Counted from the stretch's first letter, positions 29,419-38,130 are shown. The stretch is 64,000 bases of DNA from Blastococcus litoris (GCF_003075095.1 NZ_QCZF01000001.1:830737-894736); one strand, 5' to 3'. Program-made: numbers and translations. The notes: generated by a model not told the origin, from the sequence alone.

Positions 29419-30061
29419 CGTCGAGGTCCAGCATCCGCGCGGCGAGCCGCTTCCAGAGCGCGAGGTGCGGATCGGTCGCCGCCGGCCGGTCCTCGAAGGC
29501 GTACACCAGCGCGACGCCGCGCATGCTGGTGAACAGCAGCTCGGTGAGGTCGCCGTACAGCGGTGCCCGGGCGATCTCCGCGCCCCAGATGCCGTCGGCG
29601 ACGGCGGCGATCGCCGCCCGCAGCCGGCGCTCCTCCCCGCGCAGCGCCCCGCGCAGGGCCGGGTCGGTGCGGGCCGCCGTCCACAGCTCCATCGCCGCCC
29701 AGAACGGCGGCTCCTGGAAGGTCGCCCACATCAGGTCGATGGCGCGGTCGACGCGCTCGCGACCGGCCGGTCCGTCGTCCATGAGCCCGGCGGCGCGCTG
29801 CCGGACCTCCTCGAGCCGGGTGGTGGCCACGTGCTCGGCGGCCGCGACGAGGAGCTCGGCCCGCGAGGGGAAGTGGTGCAGCAGGCGGCCGCGCGACACC
29901 CCGGCCCGCGCCTGGACCGCCAGGGTCGAGGCGCCGGCGTAGCCGTCCTCGACCAGGCAGGCGACCGCGGCGTCGAGGATCAGCAGCCGGCTGTCGGCGG
30001 TCCGCTCGGAGCGCGACCGCGGCACCGGCGCGAGGTCGGGGTGCAGCGGCTCGGCGGTCAT
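29408..30061 (-). CDS. TetR family regulator of the fatty-acid/aldehyde catabolic genes
   Basis: 217 residues. N-terminal HTH at about 35-75 (LDAAVACLVEDGYAGASTLAVQARAGVSRGRLLHHFPSRAELL), then a helical ligand domain. Leaderless: minus-strand TACGCT (30074-30069) is 7 nt from ATG 30061. It stands between an acyl-CoA synthetase (same strand, downstream) and the acyl-CoA dehydrogenase operon (divergent), the usual position of FadR-like TetR repressors answering to acyl-CoA. The ligand is inferred, not shown. Confidence 0.88.
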   Translation of the reverse strand: MTAEPLHPDLAPVPRSRSERTADSRLLILDAAVACLVEDGYAGASTLAVQARAGVSRGRLLHHFPSRAELLVAAAEHVATTRLEEVRQRAAGLMDDGPAGRERVDRAIDLMWATFQEPPFWAAMELWTAARTDPALRGALRGEERRLRAAIAAVADGIWGAEIARAPLYGDLTELLFTSMRGVALVYAFEDRPAATDPHLALWKRLAARMLDLDGHG

Positions 30062-30097
30062 CGGGCGAAGCGTAGGCCCCGGCCCGCGCGCCCGACA

Positions 30098-30111
30098 GTC
30101 ACCGTTGACCG
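30098..30111. promoter_or_regulatory. Putative TetR site before acyl-CoA dehydrogenase operon
   Basis: GTCACCGTTGACCG between the divergent tetR and the dehydrogenase operon, one mismatch from the copy at 29405-29418. Contains two ACCGTT units at 7-nt spacing. Confidence 0.35.
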
Positions 30112-30172
30112 TTCCGGGTGACGGCTGCCACGCTGCGGCCGACCCCGCTCACCGACCGAGAGGTGCCCGCCC

Positions 30173-31393
30173 GTGGACTTCGACGACAGCCCCGACGAGG
30201 CGGCCTACCGGGTGCGGGTCCGCGAGCTGCTGGCCGAGCACGCCGACGAGCTGCTCACGCTGGCGCCGGGCCAGGAGGGCATCGACGCGCGGACCCACGA
30301 GGCCGAGATGCGGCGGACGCAGCGCGTCCTCGCCGAGGCGGGCCTGGTCGGCGTCACCTGGCCGAGGGAGTACGGCGGGCAGGGCGGGACGCTCGTCCAG
30401 CAGTCGATCGTCGTCGAGGAGCTGGCCCGGGCGCGCGTCCCGGCGCTGATCAACCACATCGGCATCGGGATGTGCGGCCCGACCGTCATCGCCCACGGCA
30501 GCCAGGACCAGCGCGACCGCTACCTCGCCCGTCTGCTGCGCGCCGACGACGTCTGGTGCCAGCTGTTCAGCGAGCCGGCGTCCGGCTCCGACCTCGCTGC
30601 CCTGCGCACCACCGCGGTGCGCGACGGCGACGAGTGGGTGGTCAACGGCCAGAAGGTCTGGACGACGCTCGCGCACGTCTCCGACCACGGCATCCTGCTC
30701 ACCCGCACCGACCCCGACCGGCCCAAGCACGCGGGCCTGACGATGTTCGTCGTCGACATGCACGCCCCCGGCGTCACGGTGCGCCCGCTGCGCCAGATGG
30801 GCGGGCAGTCGGACTTCAACGAGGTCTTCTTCGACGACGTGCGGATCCCCGACAGCGAGCGGCTGGGGGAGCCCGGCGAGGGCTGGCGGGTCGCGCTCAC
30901 CACCCTGATGAACGAGCGGGTGGCCATCGGCGGGGCCGGCGGCAGCATCGGCCAGTCGGTGGAGACCTTCGTGCAGCACGCGCGCGACCGGTTGCCGGCC
31001 CTCGACCCCGAGCGCCAGGTGCTGGCCCGCCAGGCCGTCGGCCGGGCGGTGGTCGCGGCGCTGGGCGCCCGGTACACCGGCTACCGGCGGCTGACGGTGC
31101 TCAGCCAGGGTGGCATCCCGGGCCCCGAGGCGAGCGCCGGGAAGCTGGCCGGCACCGAGGCCGCCCGCCTCATCGCCGACGCCGGCGTCCGGCTGCTCGG
31201 CGACGACGCGGTCTACGCGGCCACGGCCGACGGCGACGACCGCTGGCAGCGCACGCAGTCGTGGATCCCCGGCATCGCGATCGCCGGCGGCACCGACCAG
31301 GTGCTGCGCAACATCCTCGGCGAGCGGGTGCTGGGCCTGCCGCCGGAACCCCGCAACGACAAGACGGCTCCCTTCTCGGGCGGTGCACGGTGA
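30173..31393 (+). CDS. Acyl-CoA dehydrogenase
   Basis: 406 residues from GTG 30173. Family blocks: VGVTWPREYGGQGGTLVQQSIVVEELARA (N-terminal helical domain), CQLFSEPASGSDLAALRTTAVRDGDEWVVNGQKVWTT in two parts around 125-165 (FAD/substrate sheet) and the C-terminal GTDQVLRNILGERVLGLP. Flavoprotein that makes the alpha,beta double bond of an acyl-CoA, passing electrons to ETF. First gene of a tight operon; next start overlaps by 4 nt. Paired divergent ACADs of this kind (this one ~400, the next ~325 residues) form heteromers in actinobacterial sterol side-chain catabolism, so an alpha2beta2 enzyme is plausible. Confidence 0.9.
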   Translation: MDFDDSPDEAAYRVRVRELLAEHADELLTLAPGQEGIDARTHEAEMRRTQRVLAEAGLVGVTWPREYGGQGGTLVQQSIVVEELARARVPALINHIGIGMCGPTVIAHGSQDQRDRYLARLLRADDVWCQLFSEPASGSDLAALRTTAVRDGDEWVVNGQKVWTTLAHVSDHGILLTRTDPDRPKHAGLTMFVVDMHAPGVTVRPLRQMGGQSDFNEVFFDDVRIPDSERLGEPGEGWRVALTTLMNERVAIGGAGGSIGQSVETFVQHARDRLPALDPERQVLARQAVGRAVVAALGARYTGYRRLTVLSQGGIPGPEASAGKLAGTEAARLIADAGVRLLGDDAVYAATADGDDRWQRTQSWIPGIAIAGGTDQVLRNILGERVLGLPPEPRNDKTAPFSGGAR

Positions 31394-32370
31394 ACTTCGA
31401 CCTCGACGACGACCAGCGCGACATCGCCGCGGGCGCCGCGGACTTCTTCCGCGGCTCCGTCTCGCCCGCCGCGGCGCGCGCCGCGCTGGAGGGCGGCCGC
31501 CTCGAGCCGGGGCGCAAGGCGCTGGCCGACATCGGCTTCCTGGGGATCACCGTGCCCGAGCCGGCCGGGGGCGCCGGCCGCACGCTGCTGGACCTCGCCG
31601 TGGTGGCCGAGCAGGCCGGGGCGGTCCTCGCCGGGCCCTCGCTCGTGACGGCGGCGCGGGCTGCCGTGCTGCTGCAGGGGGAGCCGGAGCTCGCCGCGCA
31701 GCTGGCCGACGGCTCGACCGCCTTCGCCGTGGTGGACGGCGCGGCGCCCTCGATCGACGCCGCCGACGCGACCGCCTTCCTGGCGCTGGTGGACGGCGAC
31801 CTCGTGCTGGGCGAGGGCGAGGCGGTGCCCGGGCGGCCGCTGGACGCGACCCGGGGGCTGGCCTCGGTCCGGCTGACGTCGCGCCGGGTGCTGGTCCCGG
31901 ACGCCGCGGAGCTCTGGTCGCGCGCCCGGCAGGTGGCCGCGGTCGCGATGGCGGCCGAGGACCTCGGCGGCGCCGACCGGTGCGTGCAGCTCGGTGTCGC
32001 CTACGCGCAGGACCGCGAGGCCTTCGGTCGGCGGATCGGCTCGTACCAGGCGGTCAAGCACATGCTCGTCGACGCCTGGGTCGGCGTGGAGCAGCTGCGC
32101 TCGCTGGTCTGGTGGGCCGCCTGGGCCGCCGATGCGAACCCCGCCGAGCTCCCGTTGGCCGCGTCCGCCGCCAAGGCCTGCGCCGCCTCGGTGTTCGACC
32201 AGGCCGCGGGAACGCTGATCCAGGTGCACGGCGGCATCGGCTTCACCTGGGAGCACGACGCGCACCTGTACTGGCGGCGGGCCAAGGTCGACCGGCTGCT
32301 GCTCGGCGACGAGGCCGAGCACCTCGACGCCGTGGCCCGGCTCGCCGTCGCCGGGGCGCTCGCCGGGTGA
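31390..32370 (+). CDS. Acyl-CoA dehydrogenase, short second subunit
   Basis: 326 residues from GTG 31390 (GTGA overlap). Recognisable: LGITVPEPAGGAGRTLLDLAVVAEQAGAV at the start and EAFGRRIGSYQAVKHMLVDAW...ASVFDQAAGTLIQVHGGIGFTWEHDAHLYWRRAK at the end. The middle beta domain is degenerate and the usual SEPxxGSD substrate/FAD motif is missing, so it may depend on the longer neighbour for a complete active site, as in FadE heteromers of Mycobacterium. Translationally coupled on both sides. Confidence 0.87.
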   Translation: MNFDLDDDQRDIAAGAADFFRGSVSPAAARAALEGGRLEPGRKALADIGFLGITVPEPAGGAGRTLLDLAVVAEQAGAVLAGPSLVTAARAAVLLQGEPELAAQLADGSTAFAVVDGAAPSIDAADATAFLALVDGDLVLGEGEAVPGRPLDATRGLASVRLTSRRVLVPDAAELWSRARQVAAVAMAAEDLGGADRCVQLGVAYAQDREAFGRRIGSYQAVKHMLVDAWVGVEQLRSLVWWAAWAADANPAELPLAASAAKACAASVFDQAAGTLIQVHGGIGFTWEHDAHLYWRRAKVDRLLLGDEAEHLDAVARLAVAGALAG

Positions 32371-33266
32371 GCACGGACTTCTCGGAGCTGCGCTACGAGG
32401 TCGCCGACGGAGTGGCGACCGTGACGCTGCACCGGCCCGACCGGCTCAACGCCTTCACCCTGACCATGGCCGACGAGCTGGTCGCCGCAGCGGCCGCGGC
32501 CGACGCCGACGACGAGGTCCGGGTCGTGGTGGTGACCGGTTCGGGACGGGCGTTCTGCGCCGGCGCCGACCTCGGTGGTGGGCCGGGCACGTTCTCCGAC
32601 CGCCGGACGAGGACGCGGCCGCCCGGCGAGCTGAGCCAGGACGTCGGCGGCCACCCCCGCGACGCCGGCGGGGTCGCCTCGCTGGCGTTCGCCGCCCTGC
32701 GCAAACCGGTGATCGCGGCGGTCAACGGCCCGGCGGTCGGCATCGGGGCGACGCTCACCCTGCCGATGGACATCCGCGTCGCCGCGGAGTCCGCCCGGTT
32801 CGGGTTCGTGTTCGGCCGGGTCGGCATCGTGCCCGAAGCCGCGTCGTCCTGGTTCCTGCCGCGGGTGGTCGGCATCAGCCAGGCGATGGAGTGGGTCGCC
32901 ACCGGCCGGGTCTTCGACGCCGCCGAGGCGCTGCGCGGCGGGCTGGTCTCCCGCGTCGTGCCTGGTGCGGAGCTGCTGCCGACGGCCTACGCGCTGGCCC
33001 GCGAGATCGTGGACAACACCAGCGGGGTCGCCGTCGCCGCGGCCCGCCGCCTGCTCTGGTCGATGCTGGGTGCGGCCTCGCCCTGGGACGCCCACCGCGC
33101 GGAGTCCCGCGCGCTGGTCGAGCTGGGGGAGGGCCCCGACCCGGCGGAGGGTGTCGCCGCGTTCCTGGAGAAGCGGGCCCCGCGGTTCCCCGCTCGCCTG
33201 ACCGACGGCGACGTCGCCGGCGTCCCGCCGTGGCCCGCGCCCCCGGACGACGTCACCGGCGGCTGA
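32367..33266 (+). CDS. Enoyl-CoA hydratase/isomerase (crotonase fold)
   Basis: 299 residues from GTG 32367 (GTGA overlap). Crotonase markers: VATVTLHRPDRLNAFTL, oxyanion-hole segment GRAFCAGADLGG, NGPAVGIGATLTLPMDIRVAA, and RVGIVPEAASSWFLPRVVG, in which the Glu of VPEAAS is the hydratase general base. Hydrates the double bond produced by the two dehydrogenases. Third gene of the operon; the molybdenum hydroxylase genes begin 53 nt later with their own SD. Confidence 0.9.
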   Translation: MSTDFSELRYEVADGVATVTLHRPDRLNAFTLTMADELVAAAAAADADDEVRVVVVTGSGRAFCAGADLGGGPGTFSDRRTRTRPPGELSQDVGGHPRDAGGVASLAFAALRKPVIAAVNGPAVGIGATLTLPMDIRVAAESARFGFVFGRVGIVPEAASSWFLPRVVGISQAMEWVATGRVFDAAEALRGGLVSRVVPGAELLPTAYALAREIVDNTSGVAVAAARRLLWSMLGAASPWDAHRAESRALVELGEGPDPAEGVAAFLEKRAPRFPARLTDGDVAGVPPWPAPPDDVTGG

Positions 33267-33319
33267 ACGGTTGCGCGGCGCATCGTTTGCCCGCGACCGT
33301 CACGGGGGAGGACCGCGCC

Positions 33320-33844
33320 GTGGACACCCCGATCACGCTGCGGGTGGACGGGGCGGCGCACCCGCTGACCGTCGACACCTGGACGACGCTCCTCGACGCG
33401 CTCCGCGAGCGGCTGCGCAACACCAGCCCGAAGAAGGGCTGCGACCACGGCCAGTGCGGTGCCTGCACCGTGCTCCTCGACGGCCGGCGGGTGAACAGCT
33501 GCCTCGTCCTCGCCGTCACCGTCGGGGACGCCGAGGTCACCACCTCCGACGGCCTCGCGTCGGGGGACGAACCGCACGCCCTGCACCGCGCGTTCGTCGA
33601 GCACGACGCGTTCCAGTGCGGCTACTGCACTCCGGGGCAGGTCTGCTCGGCCGCGGGGGTGCTCGCCGAGGCGCGGGCCGGCTGGCCGTCCGCGGTCACC
33701 GAGGAGCTCACCGCCGACGACGTCCCGCTCAGCGACGCGGAGATCCGCGAGCGGATGAGCGGCAACCTGTGCCGGTGCGCCGCCTACGCCAACATCGTCC
33801 CGGCGGTGGCCGCGGTCGCCGAGGCCGAGGGGGTCCGGCGGTGA
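33320..33844 (+). CDS. Aldehyde/xanthine oxidoreductase [2Fe-2S] subunit (PaoA/YagT-like)
   Basis: 174 residues. First cluster: Cys41, 46, 49 and 61 (KKGCDHGQCGACTVLLDG...NSC). Second cluster: Cys100, 103, 151 and 153 (FQCGYCTPGQ and NLCRCAAY). This is the small electron-transfer subunit of the molybdenum hydroxylase family. No Tat signal is visible at this start, so a cytoplasmic enzyme is expected, unlike E. coli PaoA. GTG 33320 has SD GGGGGAGG upstream. Next gene overlaps by 4 nt. Confidence 0.92.
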   Translation: MDTPITLRVDGAAHPLTVDTWTTLLDALRERLRNTSPKKGCDHGQCGACTVLLDGRRVNSCLVLAVTVGDAEVTTSDGLASGDEPHALHRAFVEHDAFQCGYCTPGQVCSAAGVLAEARAGWPSAVTEELTADDVPLSDAEIRERMSGNLCRCAAYANIVPAVAAVAEAEGVRR

Positions 33845-34836
33845 GGGAGTTCCGCTACGAGCGGGCCGCGGACGCGCCGGCGGCCGTCGCCCTGCTGGCC
33901 GCCTCGCCGGACGGCGCGTTCCTCGGGGGCGGCACCAACCTCGTGGACCTGATGAAGCTCGGGGTCGCCACCCCCGACGTGCTCGTCGACGTGCGCGAGC
34001 TGACCTCGCGCGAGGTCACCGAGCTGCCCGACGGCGGGCTGCGCATCGGTGCCGGGGTCCCGAACGCCGACCTCGCCGCCGACCGCCGGGTGCGCGAGCG
34101 GTTCCCGGTGCTCGCGCAGGCGCTCCTGGCCGGCGCCTCCGGCCAGCTCCGCAACCGCGCGACCACCGGCGGGAACCTGCTGCAGCGCACGCGCTGCGGC
34201 TACTTCACCGACGTCACCAAGCCGTGCAACAAGCGCTCCCCGGGCAGCGGCTGCGGCGCGCTGGAGGGCGTGCACCGCAACCACGCGATCCTCGGCCAGA
34301 CGACCGAGGGGCCCGGCACCTGCGTGGCCACCCACCCCTCGGACATGGCGGTGGCCATGGTCGCGCTGGACTCAGTCGTGCAGGTGGTCGGGCCGGACGG
34401 CGAGCGGGCGGTCCCGATCGCCGAGCTGCACCGGCTGCCCGGCGACGACCCGTCGCGCGACACCACACTGCGCCACGGCGAGCTGATCACCGCCCTCGAG
34501 CTCCCGCCGCTCGGGATGCCCTCGCGCTACCGCAAGGTCCGCGACCGGGCGTCGTTCGCCTTCGCGCTGGTCAGCGTCGCCGCCGCCCTCCGGGTCCAGG
34601 ACGGCGTGGTCAGCGACGTGCGCCTGGCGCTCGGCGGGGTGGCGCACGCACCCTGGCGCGCGACCGCGGCCGAGCAGGCCCTCGTCGGGCGCCCGGCGAC
34701 CGAGCAGTCGTTCACGGAAGCGGCCGACGCCGAGCTCGCCGGCGCCGCCCCGCTCCGGGACAACGGGTTCAAGGTGCCGCTGGCCCGCAACCTCGTCGTC
34801 CGGACCCTCCTCGACCTCACCGGAGCCGCCGCGTGA
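33841..34836 (+). CDS. Aldehyde oxidoreductase FAD subunit with four-Cys Fe-S insertion (PaoB/YagS-like)
   Basis: 331 residues from GTG 33841. FAD-binding signatures FLGGGTNLVDLMK (about 27-39) and ATTGGNLLQRTRC. Cysteines 119, 129, 138 and 161 (TRCGYF, KPCNKRSPGSGC, TCVATHPSD) correspond to the extra [4Fe-4S] cluster known from the E. coli PaoABC FAD subunit and absent from ordinary CoxM/XdhB subunits. It relays electrons from the 2Fe-2S subunit to the acceptor. Overlaps both neighbours by 4 nt. Confidence 0.9.
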   Translation: MREFRYERAADAPAAVALLAASPDGAFLGGGTNLVDLMKLGVATPDVLVDVRELTSREVTELPDGGLRIGAGVPNADLAADRRVRERFPVLAQALLAGASGQLRNRATTGGNLLQRTRCGYFTDVTKPCNKRSPGSGCGALEGVHRNHAILGQTTEGPGTCVATHPSDMAVAMVALDSVVQVVGPDGERAVPIAELHRLPGDDPSRDTTLRHGELITALELPPLGMPSRYRKVRDRASFAFALVSVAAALRVQDGVVSDVRLALGGVAHAPWRATAAEQALVGRPATEQSFTEAADAELAGAAPLRDNGFKVPLARNLVVRTLLDLTGAAA

Positions 34837-36950
34837 CCACCGTCGACCGCCTCGTCGGAGCCGGCATCAACCGCATCGACGGGCCCGCCAAGGTCCGCGG
34901 GACCGCCCCCTACGCCTACGAGCAGGACCCGGGGGAGCCGATCGCGCACCTCGCGGTCGTGCAGAGCACCGTCAACCGGGGCCGGATCACCCGGCTGGAC
35001 CCCAGCGGTGCCGAGGGCATGCCCGGGGTGGTCGCGGTGCTCACGCCGGCCAACGCCCCGCGGCTGTCCGGCGACCTCGCCTCCGACCTGCCGGTCCTGC
35101 AGTCGCTCGACGTCCACTACCAGGGGCAGGTGGTGGCCGCCGTCGTCGCGGAGACGTCGGAGATCGCCAAGGCCGCGGTCGGCGCCGTGGTGGTGGAGTA
35201 CGCGGCCGAGGCGCCGGACGTCGGGCTGCGCACCGACCGGCCCGACCTCTACGCGCCGGAGAAGCTCATGGCCGGGTTCGACACCGACTCGGTGATCGGG
35301 GACGTCGACGGGGCGCTGGCCGCCGCGGCGGTGAGCATCGACGCCACCTACGAGACGCCCACCCAGCACAACAACCCCATCGAGATGCACACCTCGATGG
35401 CCCGCTGGGACGGCGACTCGCTGACGATGTGGGACGCCAACCAGGGGCCGCACACCATCCTGCGAGACCTCCGGACCGGGTTCGACCTCGATGCCGACCA
35501 GGTCCGGGTCATCTCGCCCTACGTCGGCGGGGCGTTCGGCTCGAAGGCGTTCACGCACCCCAACCAGATGCTCGCCGCCATGGCCGCCCGCGTGACCGGC
35601 CGGACGGTGGTCTTCGAGCTGAGCCGGCAGCAGATGTTCTCCCTCGTCGGCCACCGCACGCCGACGATCCAGCGGATGCGGCTGGGTGCCGACCCCGAGG
35701 GCCGGCTGTCGGCGATCAGCCACGAGGTGGTCGAGCACACGTCGCGGATCAGCGAGTTCGCCGAGCAGACGGCCACCCCGACCCGCGTGCTCTACGCCGC
35801 GCCCCACCGCCGGACGACGCACCGGCTGGCGCGGCTGGACGTCCCGCCGCCGACGATCATGCGGGCGCCGGGGGAGACACCCGGCATGTTCGCCCTCGAG
35901 TCGGCGATGGACGAGCTCGCCGTGGCACTGGGCATCGATCCGGTCGAGCTGCGCATCCGCAACGAGCCCGAGCGCGACCCGGAGCGGGACGTCCCCTTCG
36001 GCGAACGGCACCTGGTCGAGTGCCTGCGCACGGGGGCGGAGCGGTTCGGCTGGGCCGGGCGCGACCTGCGCCCGCGCATGCGCACCGAGGGACGCTGGCT
36101 GGTCGGCACCGGCGTCGCCGCCGCGACGTACCCGACGCGCCGGCGCAGGGCCCAGTGCCGGATCGCCGCGGAGGCGTCCGGCCGGTACGTCGTCGAGATC
36201 GACGGCTCCGACATCGGCACCGGCGCCTGGACGGCGCTGACGCAGATCGCGGCCGACGCGCTGAGGACGGACCTCGGCTCGGTCGAACTGCGCATCGGCG
36301 ACAGCCGGTTGCCCTTCGCCGGCGGTGCCGGTGGCTCGACCGGGCTGGCGTCGTGGGGGACGGCGATCGTGTTCACCGCGCGCGACCTGCGCCGGCAGCT
36401 GGACGAGCGGTACGGCGGGCAGGTGCCCGACCACGGGCTGACCGTCGACGGCGAGATGCCGGGGGAGTCACCCGCGGCGAAGACCCACTCGCTGCACGCC
36501 TACGGCGCCCACTTCGTGGAGGTGCGGGTCGATGCCGACACGGGCGAGGTCCGCGTGCCCCGGGCGACCAGCGTCTACGACGCCGGGACGATCGTGAACG
36601 CCAAGACGGCGCGGTCGCAGCTGCTGGGCGGCTTCTGCATGGGGGTCTCGATGGCCCTGCACGAGGAGTCGGTGATCGACGAGCGCTACGGCCACTACGT
36701 CAACCACGACCTGGCCGAGTACCACGTCGCCACCAACGCCGACATCGGCGAGATCGACATCGCCTGGCTCGACGTCGACGAGCAGCGCGCCAACCCCATC
36801 GGCCTGAAGGGCATCGGGGAGATCGGCATCACCGGCGCCGCCGCCGCGGTGGCGAACGCCTACTGGCACGCGACCGGGCTGCGCATCCGCGACCTGCCGA
36901 TCACCCCCGACAAGTACTTCCGGGCAGAGCCGGCCCTGCCGGCCGGATGA
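34833..36950 (+). CDS. Aldehyde oxidoreductase molybdopterin subunit (PaoC/YagR-like)
   Basis: 705 residues from GTG 34833. N-terminal aldehyde oxidase a/b hammerhead (RIDGPAKVRGTAPYAYE) then Moco-binding domains: YVGGAFGSK, PPPTIMRAPGETPGMFALESAMDELA, GGSTGLASWG and the active-site Glu in LKGIGEIGITGAAAA. Oxidises an aldehyde or N-heterocycle with water-derived oxygen. Size and partner subunits match PaoABC. No XdhC/PaoD-type maturation chaperone lies anywhere in the window. In context it could turn an aldehyde into the acid that the neighbouring ligase activates (inference). Confidence 0.92.
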   Translation: MTTVDRLVGAGINRIDGPAKVRGTAPYAYEQDPGEPIAHLAVVQSTVNRGRITRLDPSGAEGMPGVVAVLTPANAPRLSGDLASDLPVLQSLDVHYQGQVVAAVVAETSEIAKAAVGAVVVEYAAEAPDVGLRTDRPDLYAPEKLMAGFDTDSVIGDVDGALAAAAVSIDATYETPTQHNNPIEMHTSMARWDGDSLTMWDANQGPHTILRDLRTGFDLDADQVRVISPYVGGAFGSKAFTHPNQMLAAMAARVTGRTVVFELSRQQMFSLVGHRTPTIQRMRLGADPEGRLSAISHEVVEHTSRISEFAEQTATPTRVLYAAPHRRTTHRLARLDVPPPTIMRAPGETPGMFALESAMDELAVALGIDPVELRIRNEPERDPERDVPFGERHLVECLRTGAERFGWAGRDLRPRMRTEGRWLVGTGVAAATYPTRRRRAQCRIAAEASGRYVVEIDGSDIGTGAWTALTQIAADALRTDLGSVELRIGDSRLPFAGGAGGSTGLASWGTAIVFTARDLRRQLDERYGGQVPDHGLTVDGEMPGESPAAKTHSLHAYGAHFVEVRVDADTGEVRVPRATSVYDAGTIVNAKTARSQLLGGFCMGVSMALHEESVIDERYGHYVNHDLAEYHVATNADIGEIDIAWLDVDEQRANPIGLKGIGEIGITGAAAAVANAYWHATGLRIRDLPITPDKYFRAEPALPAG

Positions 36951-36953
36951 GCG

Positions 36954-37466
36954 TCAGCCCTGCGGGTCGAGGTGCCGCAGCAGCGTCTCGCCGAGGTCGC
37001 GCATGTTCTCGACCTGCTGGGGCGTCAGCTGGTCGAACAGGTGCGTGCGCACGCCCTCGACGTGGATGGGAGCGGCGGCCTCGAGGGCGGCGAAGCCCTC
37101 GTCGGTGAGGACGGCGAGCTGACCGCGGCCGTCGTCGGGGCACACCTGCCGGCGCACCCACCCGCGCTCCTCGAGCCGGGAGACCGCGTGCGAGAGGCGG
37201 CTGCGGGAGGACAGGCAGCGGTCGGCGAGCTGGCTCATGCGCAGCATCCGGCCCTCGGTCTCCGACAGCTGGACGAGGATCTCGTAGTAGGCGTGCGAGA
37301 TCCCGGTCTCGTGGGTGAGCTCGCGATCGAGCCGGTCCTGGAGCAGCAGGGAGCTGTACAGCCAGGCCCGCCAGGCGCGCTGTTCGTCGGCGTCGAGCCA
37401 GCGCGGCTCACCGGGGACGGGTGCGTCGGACGCGGCGGGGGATGCGGACGACACGTGCGCGGTCAT
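36954..37466 (-). CDS. MarR family regulator
   Basis: 170 residues from ATG 37466 (a GTG six bases earlier is possible). Winged HTH at about 60-120: LRMSQLADRCLSSRSRLSHAVSRLEERGWVRRQVCPDDGRGQLAVLTDEG. Leaderless: minus-strand TACGCT (37478-37473) is 6 nt from the ATG. Divergent from a YceI gene across a perfect 7-4-7 palindrome, the usual MarR arrangement of autoregulation plus control of one neighbour. It converges on the molybdenum hydroxylase operon with a 3-nt gap. Confidence 0.9.
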   Translation of the reverse strand: MTAHVSSASPAASDAPVPGEPRWLDADEQRAWRAWLYSSLLLQDRLDRELTHETGISHAYYEILVQLSETEGRMLRMSQLADRCLSSRSRLSHAVSRLEERGWVRRQVCPDDGRGQLAVLTDEGFAALEAAAPIHVEGVRTHLFDQLTPQQVENMRDLGETLLRHLDPQG

Positions 37467-37487
37467 GTGCACAGCGTACTAGCGGAA

Positions 37488-37509
37488 TAGTTGAGGCATC
37501 AACTACGCT
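37488..37509. promoter_or_regulatory. MarR operator palindrome and yceI -10
   Basis: TAGTTGA-ggca-TCAACTA (37488-37505) is a perfect inverted repeat of MarR-operator size. yceI -10 TACGCT (37504-37509) overlaps its right end and the divergent marR -10 lies 10 nt from its left end, so bound repressor would cover both promoters. Confidence 0.65.
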
Positions 37510-37553
37510 ACGGTCGGGCAGAAGGTCAAGCGCTCAACAATCGGAGGCACGAA

Positions 37554-38117
37554 GTGACCAGCTCCACCAGCGTCCAGATCCCCGGCTACGTCGTCGGCAC
37601 CTGGGACATCGACGCGTCGCACTCGACCGTCGGCTTCTCGGTCCGCCACATGATGGTCAGCAAGGTCCGCGGCTACTTCCGCGACTTCTCCGGCGAGATC
37701 GTCACCGCCGAGGACCCCGCGCAGTCCACCGTGACCGCGCGCATCAACATGGACTCGATCGACACCCGGCAGGAGCAGCGCGACGCGCACATCCGCTCCG
37801 CCGACTTCTTCGACGTGGGCAACCACACCGAGATGACCTTCCGCTCGACCGCCGTCGCCACCGACGGGGCCGACTGGACCGTCACCGGTGACCTCACCAT
37901 CAAGGGCATCACCAAGCCCGTCACCCTGGAGCTGGAGCTCAACGGCTTCGGCCCGGACGCCTACGGCGGCACGCGCGCCGGCTTCTCCGCCAAGACGGAG
38001 ATCTCCCGCAAGGCGTACGGCGTCGACATCGACATGCCGATGGACGGCGGCGGCGTCGTCGTCGGCGACAAGATCTCGGTCGAGCTCGAGATCGAGGCCG
38101 TGCTCCGCACCGCCTGA
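37554..38117 (+). CDS. YceI family (lipocalin-like, isoprenoid-binding) protein
   Basis: 187 residues from GTG 37554 with SD GGAGG. Family signature: GTWDIDASHSTVGFSVRHMMVSKVRGYF, then DSIDTRQEQRDAHIRSADFFDV, GDLTIKGITKPVTLELE and ISRKAYGVDI. No signal peptide, so cytoplasmic. The YceI fold is a beta barrel that binds polyisoprenoid chains or fatty amides; stress roles are known, catalysis is not. Predicted to be repressed by the divergent MarR protein. Followed by a strong terminator. Confidence 0.92.
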   Translation: MTSSTSVQIPGYVVGTWDIDASHSTVGFSVRHMMVSKVRGYFRDFSGEIVTAEDPAQSTVTARINMDSIDTRQEQRDAHIRSADFFDVGNHTEMTFRSTAVATDGADWTVTGDLTIKGITKPVTLELELNGFGPDAYGGTRAGFSAKTEISRKAYGVDIDMPMDGGGVVVGDKISVELEIEAVLRTA

Positions 38118-38130
38118 TCCGCAGACACCA

